A stretch of DNA of 64,000 nucleotides from Psychroserpens sp. (GCA_017643165.1 JAEPNY010000002.1:226402-290401); one strand, 5' to 3'. Counted from the first letter of the stretch, positions 18,316 through 29,257 are shown. Translations and numbers: made by a program. The notes: a model not told the origin generated them from the letters alone.

Positions 18316-19574
18316 TGGGCAACAATGAATTTTAATGGTTTAAACTTCGATTTCGAATTTGCAATATAATAGATACCATTTGATAAGCTAGACGTTGAAA
18401 TTGTGATTAACGACGAATTAACGTTTAGACGATTGATCAATTGTCCGTAACTATTGTAAATCTCAATCGAAAGATCATTTACCAATTCAGGTTTAATTTC
18501 TATTTCTATTTTTTCATCAGCAATATTCGTACCTCTAAACGATATGGCCTTAGTCGATATGAATTCTGGAGTACTTAAGGTTTGATTTGTTTGAAGTTCT
18601 AATAGTACTGGTAAATGGTCACTAAATAGGTATAATGCATCACGAATAAAAAAGGGATAATCGCTTCCAGAGCAATCGGATGAGTTAATCTCTTGATTAT
18701 AGCATTGAAAATTTTCATTATTACCATAAACATCATAGCTGCCAGAAACAAATGACAACTCAGGATTGGATATCATTGCATCAGAAGTCATAATAAAATC
18801 GAAACGATCATCAAATCCTCCAGTACTTCCTCCTAAACCGGTTTGTGTTCTGGTAGACTGTGTCATAACGTCAATAAAATTTGGATTGTTATGCCAACTT
18901 CCTATACGATTCGCTGGATCAACAAATGTGATATTATTTGTAACATCAATAAGTTCTTGAAAAGCTGGCTCAGAATTGGTATACACATTTAAATCGCCAG
19001 CTAATACGACATTACTGTCGGCAGGAAACGTGTTTAAATAGACCTGTAAATCGTTTACCATTTGTAATCTCGAAGCTTGATTCGCTGAACCACTGGAAGC
19101 TTTTAGGTGACAAACGATAACATCCAGGAGTATTGGATTTGTGTTTTGATTTACAGTATTTAGCTTGAGCTGATAATGATTAAAGTCACGAAAGATGGTA
19201 GTGACAGGTGTTTGGCTTTCCAAAATAAATTTCGAACTGTCATAATACAGCATCTGCTGTAAATCATTTTGATCACTCAAGGTATCATCTGAGGTGTTGA
19301 ATTCAAAAACAGCCCTATCATAATTCGGATTCAAGAATTGAAGTGCATTTAAAATGGAATCTGCGCCACTTTCATTATTCAATTCACAAATCATAAACAA
19401 ATCGGGTCTGTAATCGTCAAGTATCAATTCTAAATATTGCAATCGGTTTGGCACTGCATCTTCGAGAGGAAAATTCAGTACGTTATAAAACATGAGCTTA
19501 ATGTTCTCCTGCGCGCTGAGCGAGGTAGTCACTATAGTCCATGCCATAGCAAATAGATATAATTTCTTAATCAT
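18312..19574 (-). CDS. secreted endonuclease/exonuclease/phosphatase with T9SS C-terminal domain
   Basis: 420 residues: a signal peptide (about 1-21), an EEP-superfamily fold (about 22-345) and a type A T9SS sorting domain at the end (EIYNSYGQLINRLNVNSS to ISTSSLSNGIYYI). EEP marks include MFYNVLNFP, ICELNN with the metal Glu, VVLAGDLNVYT with the Asp/Asn pair, and SDHLPVLLEL with the catalytic Asp-His. The product should be exported and possibly anchored at the surface, acting on nucleic acid or phosphoesters. The substrate is unknown. Overlaps the barrel gene by 4 bases. Confidence 0.9.
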   Translation of the reverse strand: MIKKLYLFAMAWTIVTTSLSAQENIKLMFYNVLNFPLEDAVPNRLQYLELILDDYRPDLFMICELNNESGADSILNALQFLNPNYDRAVFEFNTSDDTLSDQNDLQQMLYYDSSKFILESQTPVTTIFRDFNHYQLKLNTVNQNTNPILLDVIVCHLKASSGSANQASRLQMVNDLQVYLNTFPADSNVVLAGDLNVYTNSEPAFQELIDVTNNITFVDPANRIGSWHNNPNFIDVMTQSTRTQTGLGGSTGGFDDRFDFIMTSDAMISNPELSFVSGSYDVYGNNENFQCYNQEINSSDCSGSDYPFFIRDALYLFSDHLPVLLELQTNQTLSTPEFISTKAISFRGTNIADEKIEIEIKPELVNDLSIEIYNSYGQLINRLNVNSSLITISTSSLSNGIYYIANSKSKFKPLKFIVAH

Positions 19575-19610
19575 AGCGGTAATCTCGAAATTTTATGTTG
19601 TTAAGACGGC

Positions 19611-20300
19611 CTAGAAATTCGGACTTAGATCGTACTCTTTATAGAACTGATCTAGTATGTCTAAGACTTCATCTGCCGTATCGACCATATGAATTAAATC
19701 AAGGTCTTTTGCACTTATATTATTGTTCTTTTCCAGTAATGTATCCTTCACCCAATCAAGTAGTCCAGTCCAAAATTCTGTACCTACTAAAATGATCGGG
19801 AATTTTTCAATTTTATTCGTTTGTATGAGGGTAATCGCCTCAAACAATTCGTCTAAAGTTCCAAACCCTCCAGGCATTACAACAAATCCTTGAGAGTATT
19901 TGACGAACATCACTTTTCTTACGAAGAAGTAATCAAAATCTAAACTCTTGTCATTATCAATGTAAGGATTATCGTGCTGTTCAAAAGGTAAGTCAATATT
20001 CAATCCAACCGAAGTTCCACCTGCAATATGTGCACCTTTATTTCCAGCTTCCATGATACCTGGTCCACCTCCAGTGATGACACCATAGCCATGATCAACA
20101 ATCTTAGAGGCTACTTCCTCAGCGAGTTTATAATACTTATGACCTGGCTTTGTTCTAGCCGATCCAAAGATGGAAACACAAGGGCCAATTCGGCTTAATT
20201 TCTCATAACCACCAACAAATTCTCCCATTATTTTGAAGATTGCCCAAGAATCATTCGTCTTGATTTCGTTCCAGCTTTTATGATTTAGTTCTTTTCTCAT
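19611..20300 (-). CDS. LOG family protein (TIGR00730-type)
   Basis: 229 residues with GSARTKPGHKYY, the GGGPGIMEAGNKGA loop and the PGGFGTLDELFE motif that define the Rossmann-fold LOG family. Members such as LOG/YvdD release free base from cytokinin-type nucleoside monophosphates or hydrolyse AMP/NMP; the true substrate in bacteria is often unsettled. It lies 27 bases downstream of uvrA on the same strand and is likely co-transcribed. Confidence 0.9.
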   Translation of the reverse strand: MRKELNHKSWNEIKTNDSWAIFKIMGEFVGGYEKLSRIGPCVSIFGSARTKPGHKYYKLAEEVASKIVDHGYGVITGGGPGIMEAGNKGAHIAGGTSVGLNIDLPFEQHDNPYIDNDKSLDFDYFFVRKVMFVKYSQGFVVMPGGFGTLDELFEAITLIQTNKIEKFPIILVGTEFWTGLLDWVKDTLLEKNNNISAKDLDLIHMVDTADEVLDILDQFYKEYDLSPNF

Positions 20301-20327
20301 ATATATTTCTTATCTAAAGTCAACCTA

Positions 20328-23159
20328 CTAATTTAATTCTTTTTTCAAGAATTTAGCTGTGTAACTCTTTTTATCTTTTATTATTTCTTCAGGTGTGCCT
20401 TTGGCAACCACTTGTCCGCCGCCTTCACCACCTTCGTAACCGATATCAATTATGTAATCGGCCATTTTTATAACATCGAGGTTGTGTTCGATGATTAATA
20501 CTGTATTGCCTTTGTCTACAAGTTTATTAAGTACTAACATTAAGACTCTAATATCTTCAAAATGTAAACCCGTAGTTGGCTCATCTAAGATATAAAAGGT
20601 GTTTCCGGTATCGCGTTTGCTTAATTCTGAGGCTAATTTGATACGTTGTGCTTCACCACCAGAAAGCGTTGTGCTTTGTTGACCAAGCGTTATGTAGCCC
20701 AGTCCAACATCTTCTATGGTTTTTAATTTCTTATAGATCTTAGGAATGTGTTCAAAAAAGTTAACGGCCTCAGAAATTGTCATGTTCAGTACATCACTAA
20801 TTGATTTTCCTTTATAACGAATTTCTAAGGTTTCACGATTAAATCGTTTCCCTTGACAGGTTTCACATTCTACGTAAACATCCGGAAGGAAGTTCATTTC
20901 TATAACTCGTAAGCCACCACCTTGACAGGTTTCACAACGTCCACCCTTGACATTAAAACTAAAGCGTCCTGGCTTATAACCTCGAATCATGGCTTCAGGA
21001 ATCTTAGCGAATAAGCTTCTGATTTCACTAAATACGCCAGTGTACGTAGCTGGATTACTTCGCGGTGTTCGACCAATAGGTGATTGGTTGATATCAATCA
21101 CTTTGTCGATATGTTCAAGACCTTTGATGCTCTTATATGGCATCGGTTTTTTAACACCATTAAAGTAATGCGCATTCATGATTGGATAGAGGGTTTCATT
21201 GATCAACGTTGATTTCCCACTTCCTGAAACTCCGGTAACACCAATCATCTTCCCCAATGGAAATTCCACAAATACATTTTTAAGGTTATTTCCAGTACAA
21301 CCCTTGAGGACAATCGATTTGCCATTGCCTTTTCGGCGCTTTTTTGGAACTGGAATCTCTTTTTTACCATTGAGATAATCGGCAGTTAAGGTATCATGAG
21401 TTAATAATTCTTCTGGATTACCTATGCTTATGATCTCTCCACCATATTTGCCAGCTTTCGGACCAATATCAATAACATAATCTGCACGTTCGATCATATC
21501 TTTATCATGTTCAACTACAATGACAGAGTTGCCAATATCTCTTAAAGACACTAGAGAGTTGATCAATTTTTCGTTATCTCTTTGGTGTAGTCCAATACTC
21601 GGTTCATCAAGAATGTATAGCACACCAACGAGTTGCGATCCGATTTGTGTTGCTAATCGAATGCGTTGTGCTTCACCACCTGAGAGGGATTTAGAACTTC
21701 TATTGAGCGATAAATAATCAAGTCCAACGTCTAACAGAAATTGAATACGCGCCTTTATTTCTTTTAGAATTTCTTCTGCAATTTTTAATTGAGTAGCCGA
21801 TAGATGCTTTTCTAAATTATTGAACCATTCCGCAAGATGAACAATATCTTTGTTGGCCAGTTCAGAAATATTTAAACCGTTTACCTTAAAGTACAACGAT
21901 TCTTTTCTTAATCGAGAGCCTTCACAGGTTGGGCAATCTACTTTATCCATGTAGTTTTTCGCCCAGCGTTTCAATGAGGTTGTTTCGGCATTTTTATATT
22001 GACTTTCAATAAAATTGGCAACCCCTTCAAAATCGATTTTATATTCTCGCGTAACACCTAAGGTTTTACTCTCAACTGAGAATTTATCATTGCCGCCATA
22101 CATTATCATTTGCTTCGCTTCTGCAGGAATGGATTTGAATGGATCACTCAGGCTAAAATTAAATCGTTGAGCAATTGTTTCGAATTGCTTAAAAATCCAG
22201 CTATTCTTTTGAGGACCATGAGGCGCTAACGCTCCGGCTTTTATCGAAATGCTATCGTCTGGAACAATTTTATTTTCATTGACCTGGTGAAGCGTTCCAA
22301 TACCATTACAGGTTGGACAGGCACCTTTTGGCGAGTTAAATGAAAAATTATTAGGTTCTGGATTTGGGTAAGATATCCCTGAACTCGGACACATGAGATT
22401 TCGACTAAAAAATCGTGTTTCATTTGTGTCATGATCTAAAACCATTAGTACGTCGTCGCCATGATACATTGCGGTATTAATAGTTTCGCTAAGTCGTTTA
22501 TCGTTATCTTCTGTACCATCAATTTTTAAGCGATCGATAACAATTTCAATATCATGAGTTCTGTAACGATCTAACTTCATACCCTTTTCTAAATCACGAA
22601 TCTCACCGTCTGTTCTCACTTTAACGAAACCTTGTTTAGCGATCTGTTCGAATAACTCACGGTAATGGCCTTTTCTTGATCTTATGATAGGAGAGAGGAT
22701 ATTTATTTTCTTGCCTTGGTAGCTCTGGTTGATAAGATCTTTAATTTGTTCATCGCTATAACTTACCATTTTTTCACCAGTATTATAACTGAAGGCATCA
22801 CTGGCTCTTGCATAAAGCAATCGTAAAAAATCATAGATCTCAGTAATTGTTCCGACCGTTGATCTAGGAGATTTACTCGTGGTTTTTTGCTCAATCGCGA
22901 TTACTGGTGATAATCCATCTATTTTATCTACATCGGGCCGTTCTAATCCGCCTAAGAACTGTCTAGCATAAGCTGAAAACGTTTCGATATAACGACGCTG
23001 TCCTTCGGCGTATATTGTATCAAAAGCCAAAGAAGATTTTCCGCTACCCGAAAGTCCAGTAATTACCACTAATTGCTCTCGAGGAATAGTAACATCAATG
23101 TTTTTTAAGTTGTGTACTCGTGCTCCTTTTACCTCAATAGCATGCTCAAATGTGCTCAT
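20328..23159 (-). CDS. uvrA: excinuclease ABC subunit A
   Basis: 943 residues from the chosen Met ([18 protein letters not shown]). A longer frame opens at 23207, but its start would lie at the -7 promoter box (23197-23204), so the inner Met is preferred. UvrA marks: Walker [15 protein letters not shown], zinc modules with CPTCNGIG and CETCQGGG / CETCQGKR, two signature motifs [12 protein letters not shown] and [12 protein letters not shown], and second Walker [11 protein letters not shown]. It is the DNA damage sensor of nucleotide excision repair and works with UvrB. Full length. Confidence 0.97.
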   Translation of the reverse strand: MSTFEHAIEVKGARVHNLKNIDVTIPREQLVVITGLSGSGKSSLAFDTIYAEGQRRYIETFSAYARQFLGGLERPDVDKIDGLSPVIAIEQKTTSKSPRSTVGTITEIYDFLRLLYARASDAFSYNTGEKMVSYSDEQIKDLINQSYQGKKINILSPIIRSRKGHYRELFEQIAKQGFVKVRTDGEIRDLEKGMKLDRYRTHDIEIVIDRLKIDGTEDNDKRLSETINTAMYHGDDVLMVLDHDTNETRFFSRNLMCPSSGISYPNPEPNNFSFNSPKGACPTCNGIGTLHQVNENKIVPDDSISIKAGALAPHGPQKNSWIFKQFETIAQRFNFSLSDPFKSIPAEAKQMIMYGGNDKFSVESKTLGVTREYKIDFEGVANFIESQYKNAETTSLKRWAKNYMDKVDCPTCEGSRLRKESLYFKVNGLNISELANKDIVHLAEWFNNLEKHLSATQLKIAEEILKEIKARIQFLLDVGLDYLSLNRSSKSLSGGEAQRIRLATQIGSQLVGVLYILDEPSIGLHQRDNEKLINSLVSLRDIGNSVIVVEHDKDMIERADYVIDIGPKAGKYGGEIISIGNPEELLTHDTLTADYLNGKKEIPVPKKRRKGNGKSIVLKGCTGNNLKNVFVEFPLGKMIGVTGVSGSGKSTLINETLYPIMNAHYFNGVKKPMPYKSIKGLEHIDKVIDINQSPIGRTPRSNPATYTGVFSEIRSLFAKIPEAMIRGYKPGRFSFNVKGGRCETCQGGGLRVIEMNFLPDVYVECETCQGKRFNRETLEIRYKGKSISDVLNMTISEAVNFFEHIPKIYKKLKTIEDVGLGYITLGQQSTTLSGGEAQRIKLASELSKRDTGNTFYILDEPTTGLHFEDIRVLMLVLNKLVDKGNTVLIIEHNLDVIKMADYIIDIGYEGGEGGGQVVAKGTPEEIIKDKKSYTAKFLKKELN

Positions 23160-23196
23160 AAATAAATTGAAAATCTGTAGATTACTCGCAAAGTTG

Positions 23197-23204
23197 CAAA
23201 GGTA
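23197..23204 (-). promoter_or_regulatory. -7 box of the uvrA promoter
   Basis: Reads TACCTTTG on the minus strand, matching TAnnTTTG, 37 bases ahead of the uvrA Met at 23159. It overlaps the first codons of the longer open frame, which supports the shorter start. Confidence 0.55.
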
Positions 23205-23282
23205 CAATTTTAGTTGTTAATTTCTTGTGAAGTTTCATCTTGGATTTATTATACTTGTACTTCACTTTAAAGAATACTGCAT

Positions 23283-23810
23283 ATGCAATTACTTGGGATT
23301 GGGTCACGAATAGATCACACAGAATATGGTAAAGGAGTAGTGACAAATGTCACTTCTAAACATTATTGGGTAACATTTATTGATCGAGGATTAGAGACCA
23401 TAGACCTCGATAGTGATTTCGAGGTAATCGAAGCTTGCGAAGATGATGTAGACACCATAAGTTTTGCTGAAGTTGAAAGTAGTCTTGTGCATATTTTGAA
23501 ACGTTGGAGTGATGTTTCTGAAGTCGTTCCTATTGCTGATAAATGGAAGGGAGGTAAAATCATTTTGGAGCCAGGAGATACCAGCTTACAAGGAAAAGAA
23601 CTACCGATTAATCAATTTTTTCATAAGATCACAATGGTACGTGATCGCCTGCGTGTGATGGAGCAGAAGATTAATTCAAGTAATAACCTAGATGAACAAG
23701 AAAAGATCGATCTACAACAGTATATTACGCGTAGTTATGGTAGTTTAACAACATTCAATGTGCTTTTTAAATTAAAGACACAGCAGTTTGTGGGACAGCG
23801 CAGTAAATAG
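23283..23810 (+). CDS. hypothetical protein with CarD/DUF3553-like N-terminus
   Basis: 175 residues. Residues 4-45 (GIGSRIDHTEYGKGVVTNVTSKHYWVTFIDRG pattern: GxxVxHxxYGxGxV..F...G) resemble the small beta-barrel seen at the ends of UvrD/PcrA-type helicases and in CarD-like proteins, which bind RNA polymerase. The rest is helical. It faces away from uvrA across a 123-base gap. A near-consensus -7 box (TATACTTG, 23250-23257) precedes it. Function unknown; the link to polymerase or repair is inference. Confidence 0.7.
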   Translation: MQLLGIGSRIDHTEYGKGVVTNVTSKHYWVTFIDRGLETIDLDSDFEVIEACEDDVDTISFAEVESSLVHILKRWSDVSEVVPIADKWKGGKIILEPGDTSLQGKELPINQFFHKITMVRDRLRVMEQKINSSNNLDEQEKIDLQQYITRSYGSLTTFNVLFKLKTQQFVGQRSK

Positions 23811-23819
23811 GTTTATATT

Positions 23820-25040
23820 TCAATTGTAAAAAACGTTCTTTTTGAAGAACGATTCAATTTCTTCAAGAGGGAAAGTGTGTATTGATCCATTGATATTATC
23901 GCAAGAGCTTGGTAGCCCATAATTAATATGAAATGAAATTTTATTTTCTGCTTCAAAAGTTATCCCCATGCTGTCAATTGGATGATGCTTCATAGTGAGT
24001 AAAGCCGTGCAATATTCTAGTTCTGGAATCTCATTTAAACGTTCAAAATAAGCAGACGATTCGCCATTAATTACTTTTTCTAAGAACGCAATTTCATTAT
24101 TAAACATATCTGAATTCTTAATAGGAATCAAGCTATCTTTTTTACTAATAAACAAACGGTAATCATAATAATATTTTCCTTGATAACTTGCATCCCCAGT
24201 TGAAATAGAGATATACTGTCCAAATTTGCAGGTCTCAATTAATTGTGGAAATTCTGCTAATTCTGGATCTTCATTAGCAATATCTGCCGATTCACATTCT
24301 GTATTAGTCTGAAGATAATCTGAGCGCGAAGTTTTTAAATCTTCAATCTCTAATCCTAACACTAATAATTTGTGGAAGGTAGGAAGTTGTGCACCAGTTT
24401 CGGTTAATGTCCAGTCTGTCCATGAAGCTTCAAGTCCGTCGATAGGTAATATTTCTACCCACATTTGATAACTTATGGGTTTACCATTATCGTCTAAATG
24501 CCAGAGATACGAATCGCCTGGTGTAGAACCTCCAGAAGTGTAGGTAACCAGCAAGGCTTTCTTACCTTCTTCTGTTATTACTAAACGACGTTCAACACCA
24601 TCATCAAATACTTTGTAAGGTGCGACGAGCCAAAAGGTATCATTGTTAAAGTAATTGAGCGCTTTTTGTATATAATCTTGCTTTTCAATACCGTCGTAAT
24701 TAATATCAGATATAAAGACTTCGGAGTTATTAGTGTTACTTAGGTCTAAATCTACTTTCACATTCTTCCAATACACTTCGCAGGTGTTTTGTGCCTTATC
24801 CCATTTAAAGTGATGTCTTTGTTTAAATGTGAATTCAATATAATCTGTAGCTTTATAAGCTTCGTGATCTAGTGCATCAAGCATTTTCAATGCGAGTACA
24901 TCAGCCGTTTCACCTTGCTCTCCGGTAGGTAGGTCTTCGTTGTATTTGAAATACATAAATGCAAAGAACAATAGTGTAGGTAAGGTGAAGAAGATGATCG
25001 ATCCACCAATTATTTTAAATATTTTTTTGGGTCTAGGCAT
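23820..25040 (-). CDS. hypothetical membrane-anchored protein
   Basis: 406 residues with one N-terminal membrane span (IIGGSIIFFTLPTLLFFAFMYF region, about 10-30) and a large, probably periplasmic, part. No family recognised. It is the last gene of a minus-strand group after the tricorn protease and the ATP-grasp gene (gap of 10 bases). Its final codons form a terminator hairpin (23834-23851). Function not assigned. Confidence 0.7.
   Translation of the reverse strand: MPRPKKIFKIIGGSIIFFTLPTLLFFAFMYFKYNEDLPTGEQGETADVLALKMLDALDHEAYKATDYIEFTFKQRHHFKWDKAQNTCEVYWKNVKVDLDLSNTNNSEVFISDINYDGIEKQDYIQKALNYFNNDTFWLVAPYKVFDDGVERRLVITEEGKKALLVTYTSGGSTPGDSYLWHLDDNGKPISYQMWVEILPIDGLEASWTDWTLTETGAQLPTFHKLLVLGLEIEDLKTSRSDYLQTNTECESADIANEDPELAEFPQLIETCKFGQYISISTGDASYQGKYYYDYRLFISKKDSLIPIKNSDMFNNEIAFLEKVINGESSAYFERLNEIPELEYCTALLTMKHHPIDSMGITFEAENKISFHINYGLPSSCDNINGSIHTFPLEEIESFFKKNVFYN
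23834..23851 (-). terminator. terminator embedded in the 3' end of a coding region
   Basis: CGTTCTT pairs with AAGAACG across a 4-base loop, and the minus-strand transcript then reads GTTTTTTAC. The hairpin codes for the last residues SFFKKNVF of the gene that ends at 23820, so the terminator and coding end overlap. This saves space against the convergent gene ending at 23810. Confidence 0.6.
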
Positions 25041-25050
25041 CTATAATAAG

Positions 25051-25950
25051 TTAGATTAGTCGTGCTTTAATACCATCGGCAAGCACCAATGCTGCCTGTT
25101 TATGATTACGAAACCATAACTCTGGTTCAATAAGTTCGAGTTCAGACAGTGCAATAGAACCTTCATTATCTTCAAAGATATCAACTCTTGCATAAATGGG
25201 TAGTTCAGGACAAGCTTTTACAGCAGCCTCAGCAAATTGTATCTCATCTGAGGTAGGATTATAGTCATGAACTGTTCCGCCGAAATCATCTTGAACTCTG
25301 AAATCCCCTTTTTTTGCACGTTTTAGAATGGCATGCGTGAACATACCGTTGAATACCATCATGGATACTTCACCTTTCTTTACAACATTATGCTGAAATG
25401 GTTGAAGCATCATTGCCTCTTCAGAAATCAATTCCTGAAAGATAGACTCATGTTCAGATAAGTTTTCTGAATTTAGTTTGTAGGTATGTCGTGCTGCACC
25501 AGAAATACAGGGTTTAAGCACAGTCTCTCTCCAATTCAGAATATCATGTAATTGGGTAAGTGTTACCGTTGCACCTTGCTCAATAAAGTGACTTTCTGCA
25601 ATATGAATGCCTCCCTTTTCTAAATCTTGTAAATAGTGTTTGTCAATATTCCAGCGGATTAAGGCCTCAGAATTTAGCAAGGTTGTTTGTTCTGACACCT
25701 GTTCAAGCCATTTAGAAAATTCATCAAAACGATCAAAATAATCCCAGGTTGTACGAAATAATACCGATTTAGTGGTGGACCAGTCGAAGAACATATCGTC
25801 CCAGGCTAGCCTCAGAGTTCTGAGACCAACCTGTTCCAATGCGTGATAAACTAAACGGTCTTCATAATAGACGTTGTGTTTATATGGATCTGTTGAATCC
25901 TTAAGATATCTGTTATCTGTTAGGATAACAACGTCATAATCTTTTTTCAA
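25051..25950 (-). CDS. ATP-grasp family protein
   Basis: 299 residues resembling RimK/ATP-grasp enzymes: an N-terminal pre-ATP-grasp part, then ETVLKPCISGAARHTY (ATP-binding Lys and loop), EAMMLQPFQHNV, GEVSMMVFNGMFTHAILKR and SELELIEPELWF (metal-binding Glu residues). Members ligate an amino group to an acyl phosphate. No substrate can be read. It starts 1 base after the tricorn stop and precedes the hypothetical membrane protein, so the three form an operon. Confidence 0.85.
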   Translation of the reverse strand: MKKDYDVVILTDNRYLKDSTDPYKHNVYYEDRLVYHALEQVGLRTLRLAWDDMFFDWSTTKSVLFRTTWDYFDRFDEFSKWLEQVSEQTTLLNSEALIRWNIDKHYLQDLEKGGIHIAESHFIEQGATVTLTQLHDILNWRETVLKPCISGAARHTYKLNSENLSEHESIFQELISEEAMMLQPFQHNVVKKGEVSMMVFNGMFTHAILKRAKKGDFRVQDDFGGTVHDYNPTSDEIQFAEAAVKACPELPIYARVDIFEDNEGSIALSELELIEPELWFRNHKQAALVLADGIKARLI

Positions 25951-25951
25951 A

Positions 25952-28900
25952 TTAGTTGTCGTTTTTATAGCCTTTAGGTCGTTTTGATCTAATAGGTGGT
26001 GCAGGCTCAGGTTGCAATTCGAATTCGTTGTTCTTTAATAATCTCATGGCCTCTTCAACGGCACGCTCTAATTGTGGGTCATTTCCGTTGAGTACAGATT
26101 TTGGATCTTGTATGACTTCAATATCTGGAGCAACACCTTCACCTTCTACGGCCCAGTTGCCATCAACATCATAAAATCCGCCTCTTGGTGCTACCATACG
26201 ACCACCATCAATAAATCGAGGTGTATCCCAAGTTCCTACGAGTCCTCCCCAAGTTCGAGTACCAACTAAAGGACCAATATCAGCCATCTTAAACATATAT
26301 GGCAGTAGATCTCCACCAGATCCAGCTCGTTCGTTAATGATCATAACTTTTGGTCCCCAAATTCCTGCCATTGGTGTGGTCCAAGGACGATTATCATTGG
26401 TTTTACTATTGAAGTATCCAAATAACTTTCTGTTCATGATATCGATCATGTAGTCTGCTGCTGATCCTCCACCATTATTGCGCTCATCGATTATAGCTCC
26501 TTTCTTCTCTTGTTGTGAGAAATAATAACGATTAAATGAAGTAAAACCACCGCCACCTGTGTTAGGTACATAAATATAAGCCAGTTTACCATTAGAGAGT
26601 TCATCTACTTTACGTCGATTGCTTTCAACCCAGTCCACATAGCGTAAACTACGTTCACTACTCACTGGTTTTACCAGAACAGATTCGGCGCCATCCATAG
26701 ATGGTTTGTTGTTTACCGAAATAGTGATTTCACGTCCAGCGGTCTGTTCTAATAGTTGGTATGGATTCTCATTTTTAGTGATCTCAACACCATTGATAGC
26801 AACAATGTAATCACCTTCTTTGACATTCATACCTGGCTGTGCCAATGGTCCACTTGTTCCCGGATTCCAACGTTCACCAGAATATATTTTAGTAATCTGA
26901 TATTTACCATTAGCCGTTTTAATGTCTGCACCTAATAGTCCAACAGGTACACGATCTACGTCTGGAAAATCACCTCCTGAAACATACGAATGTCCCACAG
27001 CAACTTCACCACTCATAATATCTACCACATAATTTAAATCTGTTCGATGTCTTACGTGATCAATCCATGGTGAATACCATTTATAGACATCGTCCCATGG
27101 TGCGCCATGTACATTATCTACATAGAGGAAGTCTCTCATATAACGCCAACCTTCTTTGAAAATTTGGTGATATTCTTCTTGAGGATTGACTTTTAATTTC
27201 AAATTTGTATTGAGCTTGCCTTTGTTGAAGTTTGCTTTTCCAGATGTACCAACAATTGCCCAACTACCATTCTTGCTGATTAATGTAGATTTACGGTCTT
27301 CGGAAATGACCATATTACCAATACCTTCGGCAAAATCGCTTGCTTCATCCTTTTCAACATCATAATCATGAACTTTTAGACCACTATCTCCAGCTTCTAC
27401 GACGAAAATATGACCTTTAGGAGCTTTTCCTAAAGCAATATAATTACCATTTGAAAGATTCATTGCAACAGCCCTATCCCAAAGGCCGTTAGTGTCAATA
27501 GTAACGGTAACACCATTTTCTTTTTTATCCTCCGCTTTATCCTCCGTCTTATCATCTTCTTTTTTTACGGCTTCTTCGTCAGTTTTAAGATGATTAGGTG
27601 CCTTATCTGTTGAGTTAAGTACAATAGTGTATAAGCTTCTTGTAGTTTCAGGATCGTATGAACTCATATCAAGCCAGCCTGTTGCTAAGCCATAATTGGT
27701 ACTTGCCAAGGTGTAGACATATTTACCAGAGGCATCCCAAACAGGACTAATGGCATCAGCTATTGGATCTGTAAGTTGAACTGTATTCTTAGAATCTACA
27801 TTATATGCATAGATCGATTTGAAATGACTTTCGTTTTGCTTTGCAAATGCAATCCATTTACTATCAGGAGACCAAACAGGATTCATAGCGCGATTTGGAT
27901 GTGCATATCTATCAGTTGCCGCTTTTACTGCCTTTTTAGATTCTAAATTGATGATCCAAATATTATAATCGGTATCTGTATAAGCGATGTGTTTACCGTC
28001 TGGAGACCAATCAGGTTGGAAATAGAAGGTATTATTTGGAAGTTTTACATATTCCTGATTTTGCCCATCTTGATCAGCTAAGACCAGTTGGTATTCACCG
28101 CTTTTATCAGAGAACCAAGCAATTTTATCACCTTTTGGCGACCAAATAGGTGTGCGGTCGGCAACACCAGAAGAATTCGTCAGATTTCGCCATGTTCCAT
28201 TTTCTTTAGGTACTGTAAAAATCTCACCGCGATGTTCGAAGACTGCACGTTTTCCGTTAGGTGAAATATTCGGATTGGTTAATTGCCGTCCAGAAACATT
28301 TTCCCAGCGTGCTCTTGAGAAGTTGAGATCTGCCTTAACCTCAATATTTAATGTTTTTGATGATTTATCTGATGGATTCAACGTGTGTAATGAACCACCT
28401 TGTTCATAAACGATCATATTAGCACTTGCATCAAGACTTTTAACATCAAACTTCTTATGAAAGGTCATTTGTGTTTCTGTCTCAGTTTTGGGATCGAATG
28501 ACCATATATTACTAGTATAATCTCGTTCGGATAAATAATAAACAATACCATTTAGCCATACAGGATCAAGATGACGTTCGCCGTCACTTTGAGGTGTTCT
28601 AACAAGTGCTTTTGTCTTAAGATCTACGATCCATATTGGCATGGCTTGACCACCACGATAGTTACGCCATTCTGGATCCCAACTTGTAATTGGCGTATAA
28701 GCGACATGCTTCCCGTCTGATGAAATTTCTCCATAAGCTGCTCTCGGAATATCCAGCGTTTCAGGTAGCCCTCCATTTGTACTTACTGTAAAAAACTTAT
28801 TGGTCTGAGTTGGTCGACCTTCTCGACCTGATCTAAATAGAATCTTACCATCAGGCGTCCATCCTTGCACGAAATCTCCAGAAGGATGATAGGTGAGTCG

Positions 28901-29191
28901 TTTAGGTTCACCTCCAGATGTTGGAATAACGAACACGTCAATATTCCCATCATACTGCGCGGTAAAAGCAATCCATTGTCCGTCATTCGAAAAATGTGGA
29001 TTTGATTCGTAGCCGTCATCACTAGTTAAACGGATAGCTGTTCCGCCATTTACGGATGCTTTCCAGAGATCATTCGCATAGACAAAAACAACGTCATTGT
29101 TGTGTAAGGTTGGTTGTCTAAGGAGTTTTGTGTTTTGAGCCGTTGTAGAAATACAGAATAGGCCAATTAGCCCGAGAAGAAATCGATTCAT
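25952..29191 (-). CDS. tricorn-type S41 serine protease
   Basis: 1079 residues with a signal peptide (MNRFLLGLIGLFCISTTAQ). Residues 20-540 hold WD40-like beta-propeller repeats (PHFSNDGQWIAFTAQYDG, ISPNGKRAVFEHRGE, WSPDGKHIAYTDTD). A charged linker with KKEDDKTEDKAEDKKE follows at about 545-560, then a PDZ domain (about 740-830) and the S41 core with NERAGSGGDLLPYMF (nucleophile Ser) and TWGGLVGT. In archaea tricorn cuts peptides from the proteasome; in Bacteroidota the family is exported. It probably degrades peptides in the periplasm. First gene of a three-gene operon. Confidence 0.93.
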   Translation of the reverse strand: MNRFLLGLIGLFCISTTAQNTKLLRQPTLHNNDVVFVYANDLWKASVNGGTAIRLTSDDGYESNPHFSNDGQWIAFTAQYDGNIDVFVIPTSGGEPKRLTYHPSGDFVQGWTPDGKILFRSGREGRPTQTNKFFTVSTNGGLPETLDIPRAAYGEISSDGKHVAYTPITSWDPEWRNYRGGQAMPIWIVDLKTKALVRTPQSDGERHLDPVWLNGIVYYLSERDYTSNIWSFDPKTETETQMTFHKKFDVKSLDASANMIVYEQGGSLHTLNPSDKSSKTLNIEVKADLNFSRARWENVSGRQLTNPNISPNGKRAVFEHRGEIFTVPKENGTWRNLTNSSGVADRTPIWSPKGDKIAWFSDKSGEYQLVLADQDGQNQEYVKLPNNTFYFQPDWSPDGKHIAYTDTDYNIWIINLESKKAVKAATDRYAHPNRAMNPVWSPDSKWIAFAKQNESHFKSIYAYNVDSKNTVQLTDPIADAISPVWDASGKYVYTLASTNYGLATGWLDMSSYDPETTRSLYTIVLNSTDKAPNHLKTDEEAVKKEDDKTEDKAEDKKENGVTVTIDTNGLWDRAVAMNLSNGNYIALGKAPKGHIFVVEAGDSGLKVHDYDVEKDEASDFAEGIGNMVISEDRKSTLISKNGSWAIVGTSGKANFNKGKLNTNLKLKVNPQEEYHQIFKEGWRYMRDFLYVDNVHGAPWDDVYKWYSPWIDHVRHRTDLNYVVDIMSGEVAVGHSYVSGGDFPDVDRVPVGLLGADIKTANGKYQITKIYSGERWNPGTSGPLAQPGMNVKEGDYIVAINGVEITKNENPYQLLEQTAGREITISVNNKPSMDGAESVLVKPVSSERSLRYVDWVESNRRKVDELSNGKLAYIYVPNTGGGGFTSFNRYYFSQQEKKGAIIDERNNGGGSAADYMIDIMNRKLFGYFNSKTNDNRPWTTPMAGIWGPKVMIINERAGSGGDLLPYMFKMADIGPLVGTRTWGGLVGTWDTPRFIDGGRMVAPRGGFYDVDGNWAVEGEGVAPDIEVIQDPKSVLNGNDPQLERAVEEAMRLLKNNEFELQPEPAPPIRSKRPKGYKNDN

Positions 29192-29257
29192 AATGCAGTT
29201 GGTTTAATTTGATCTTAAAGATAGAAATGAGACCTGTATTTTTAAGTAAAAATTATG

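Noticed and set aside
20328-23207. Longer uvrA reading frame starting at 23207
   Set aside because: The -7 box 23197-23204 overlaps its first codons, and the extra 16 residues do not match the usual UvrA start; Met at 23159 does.
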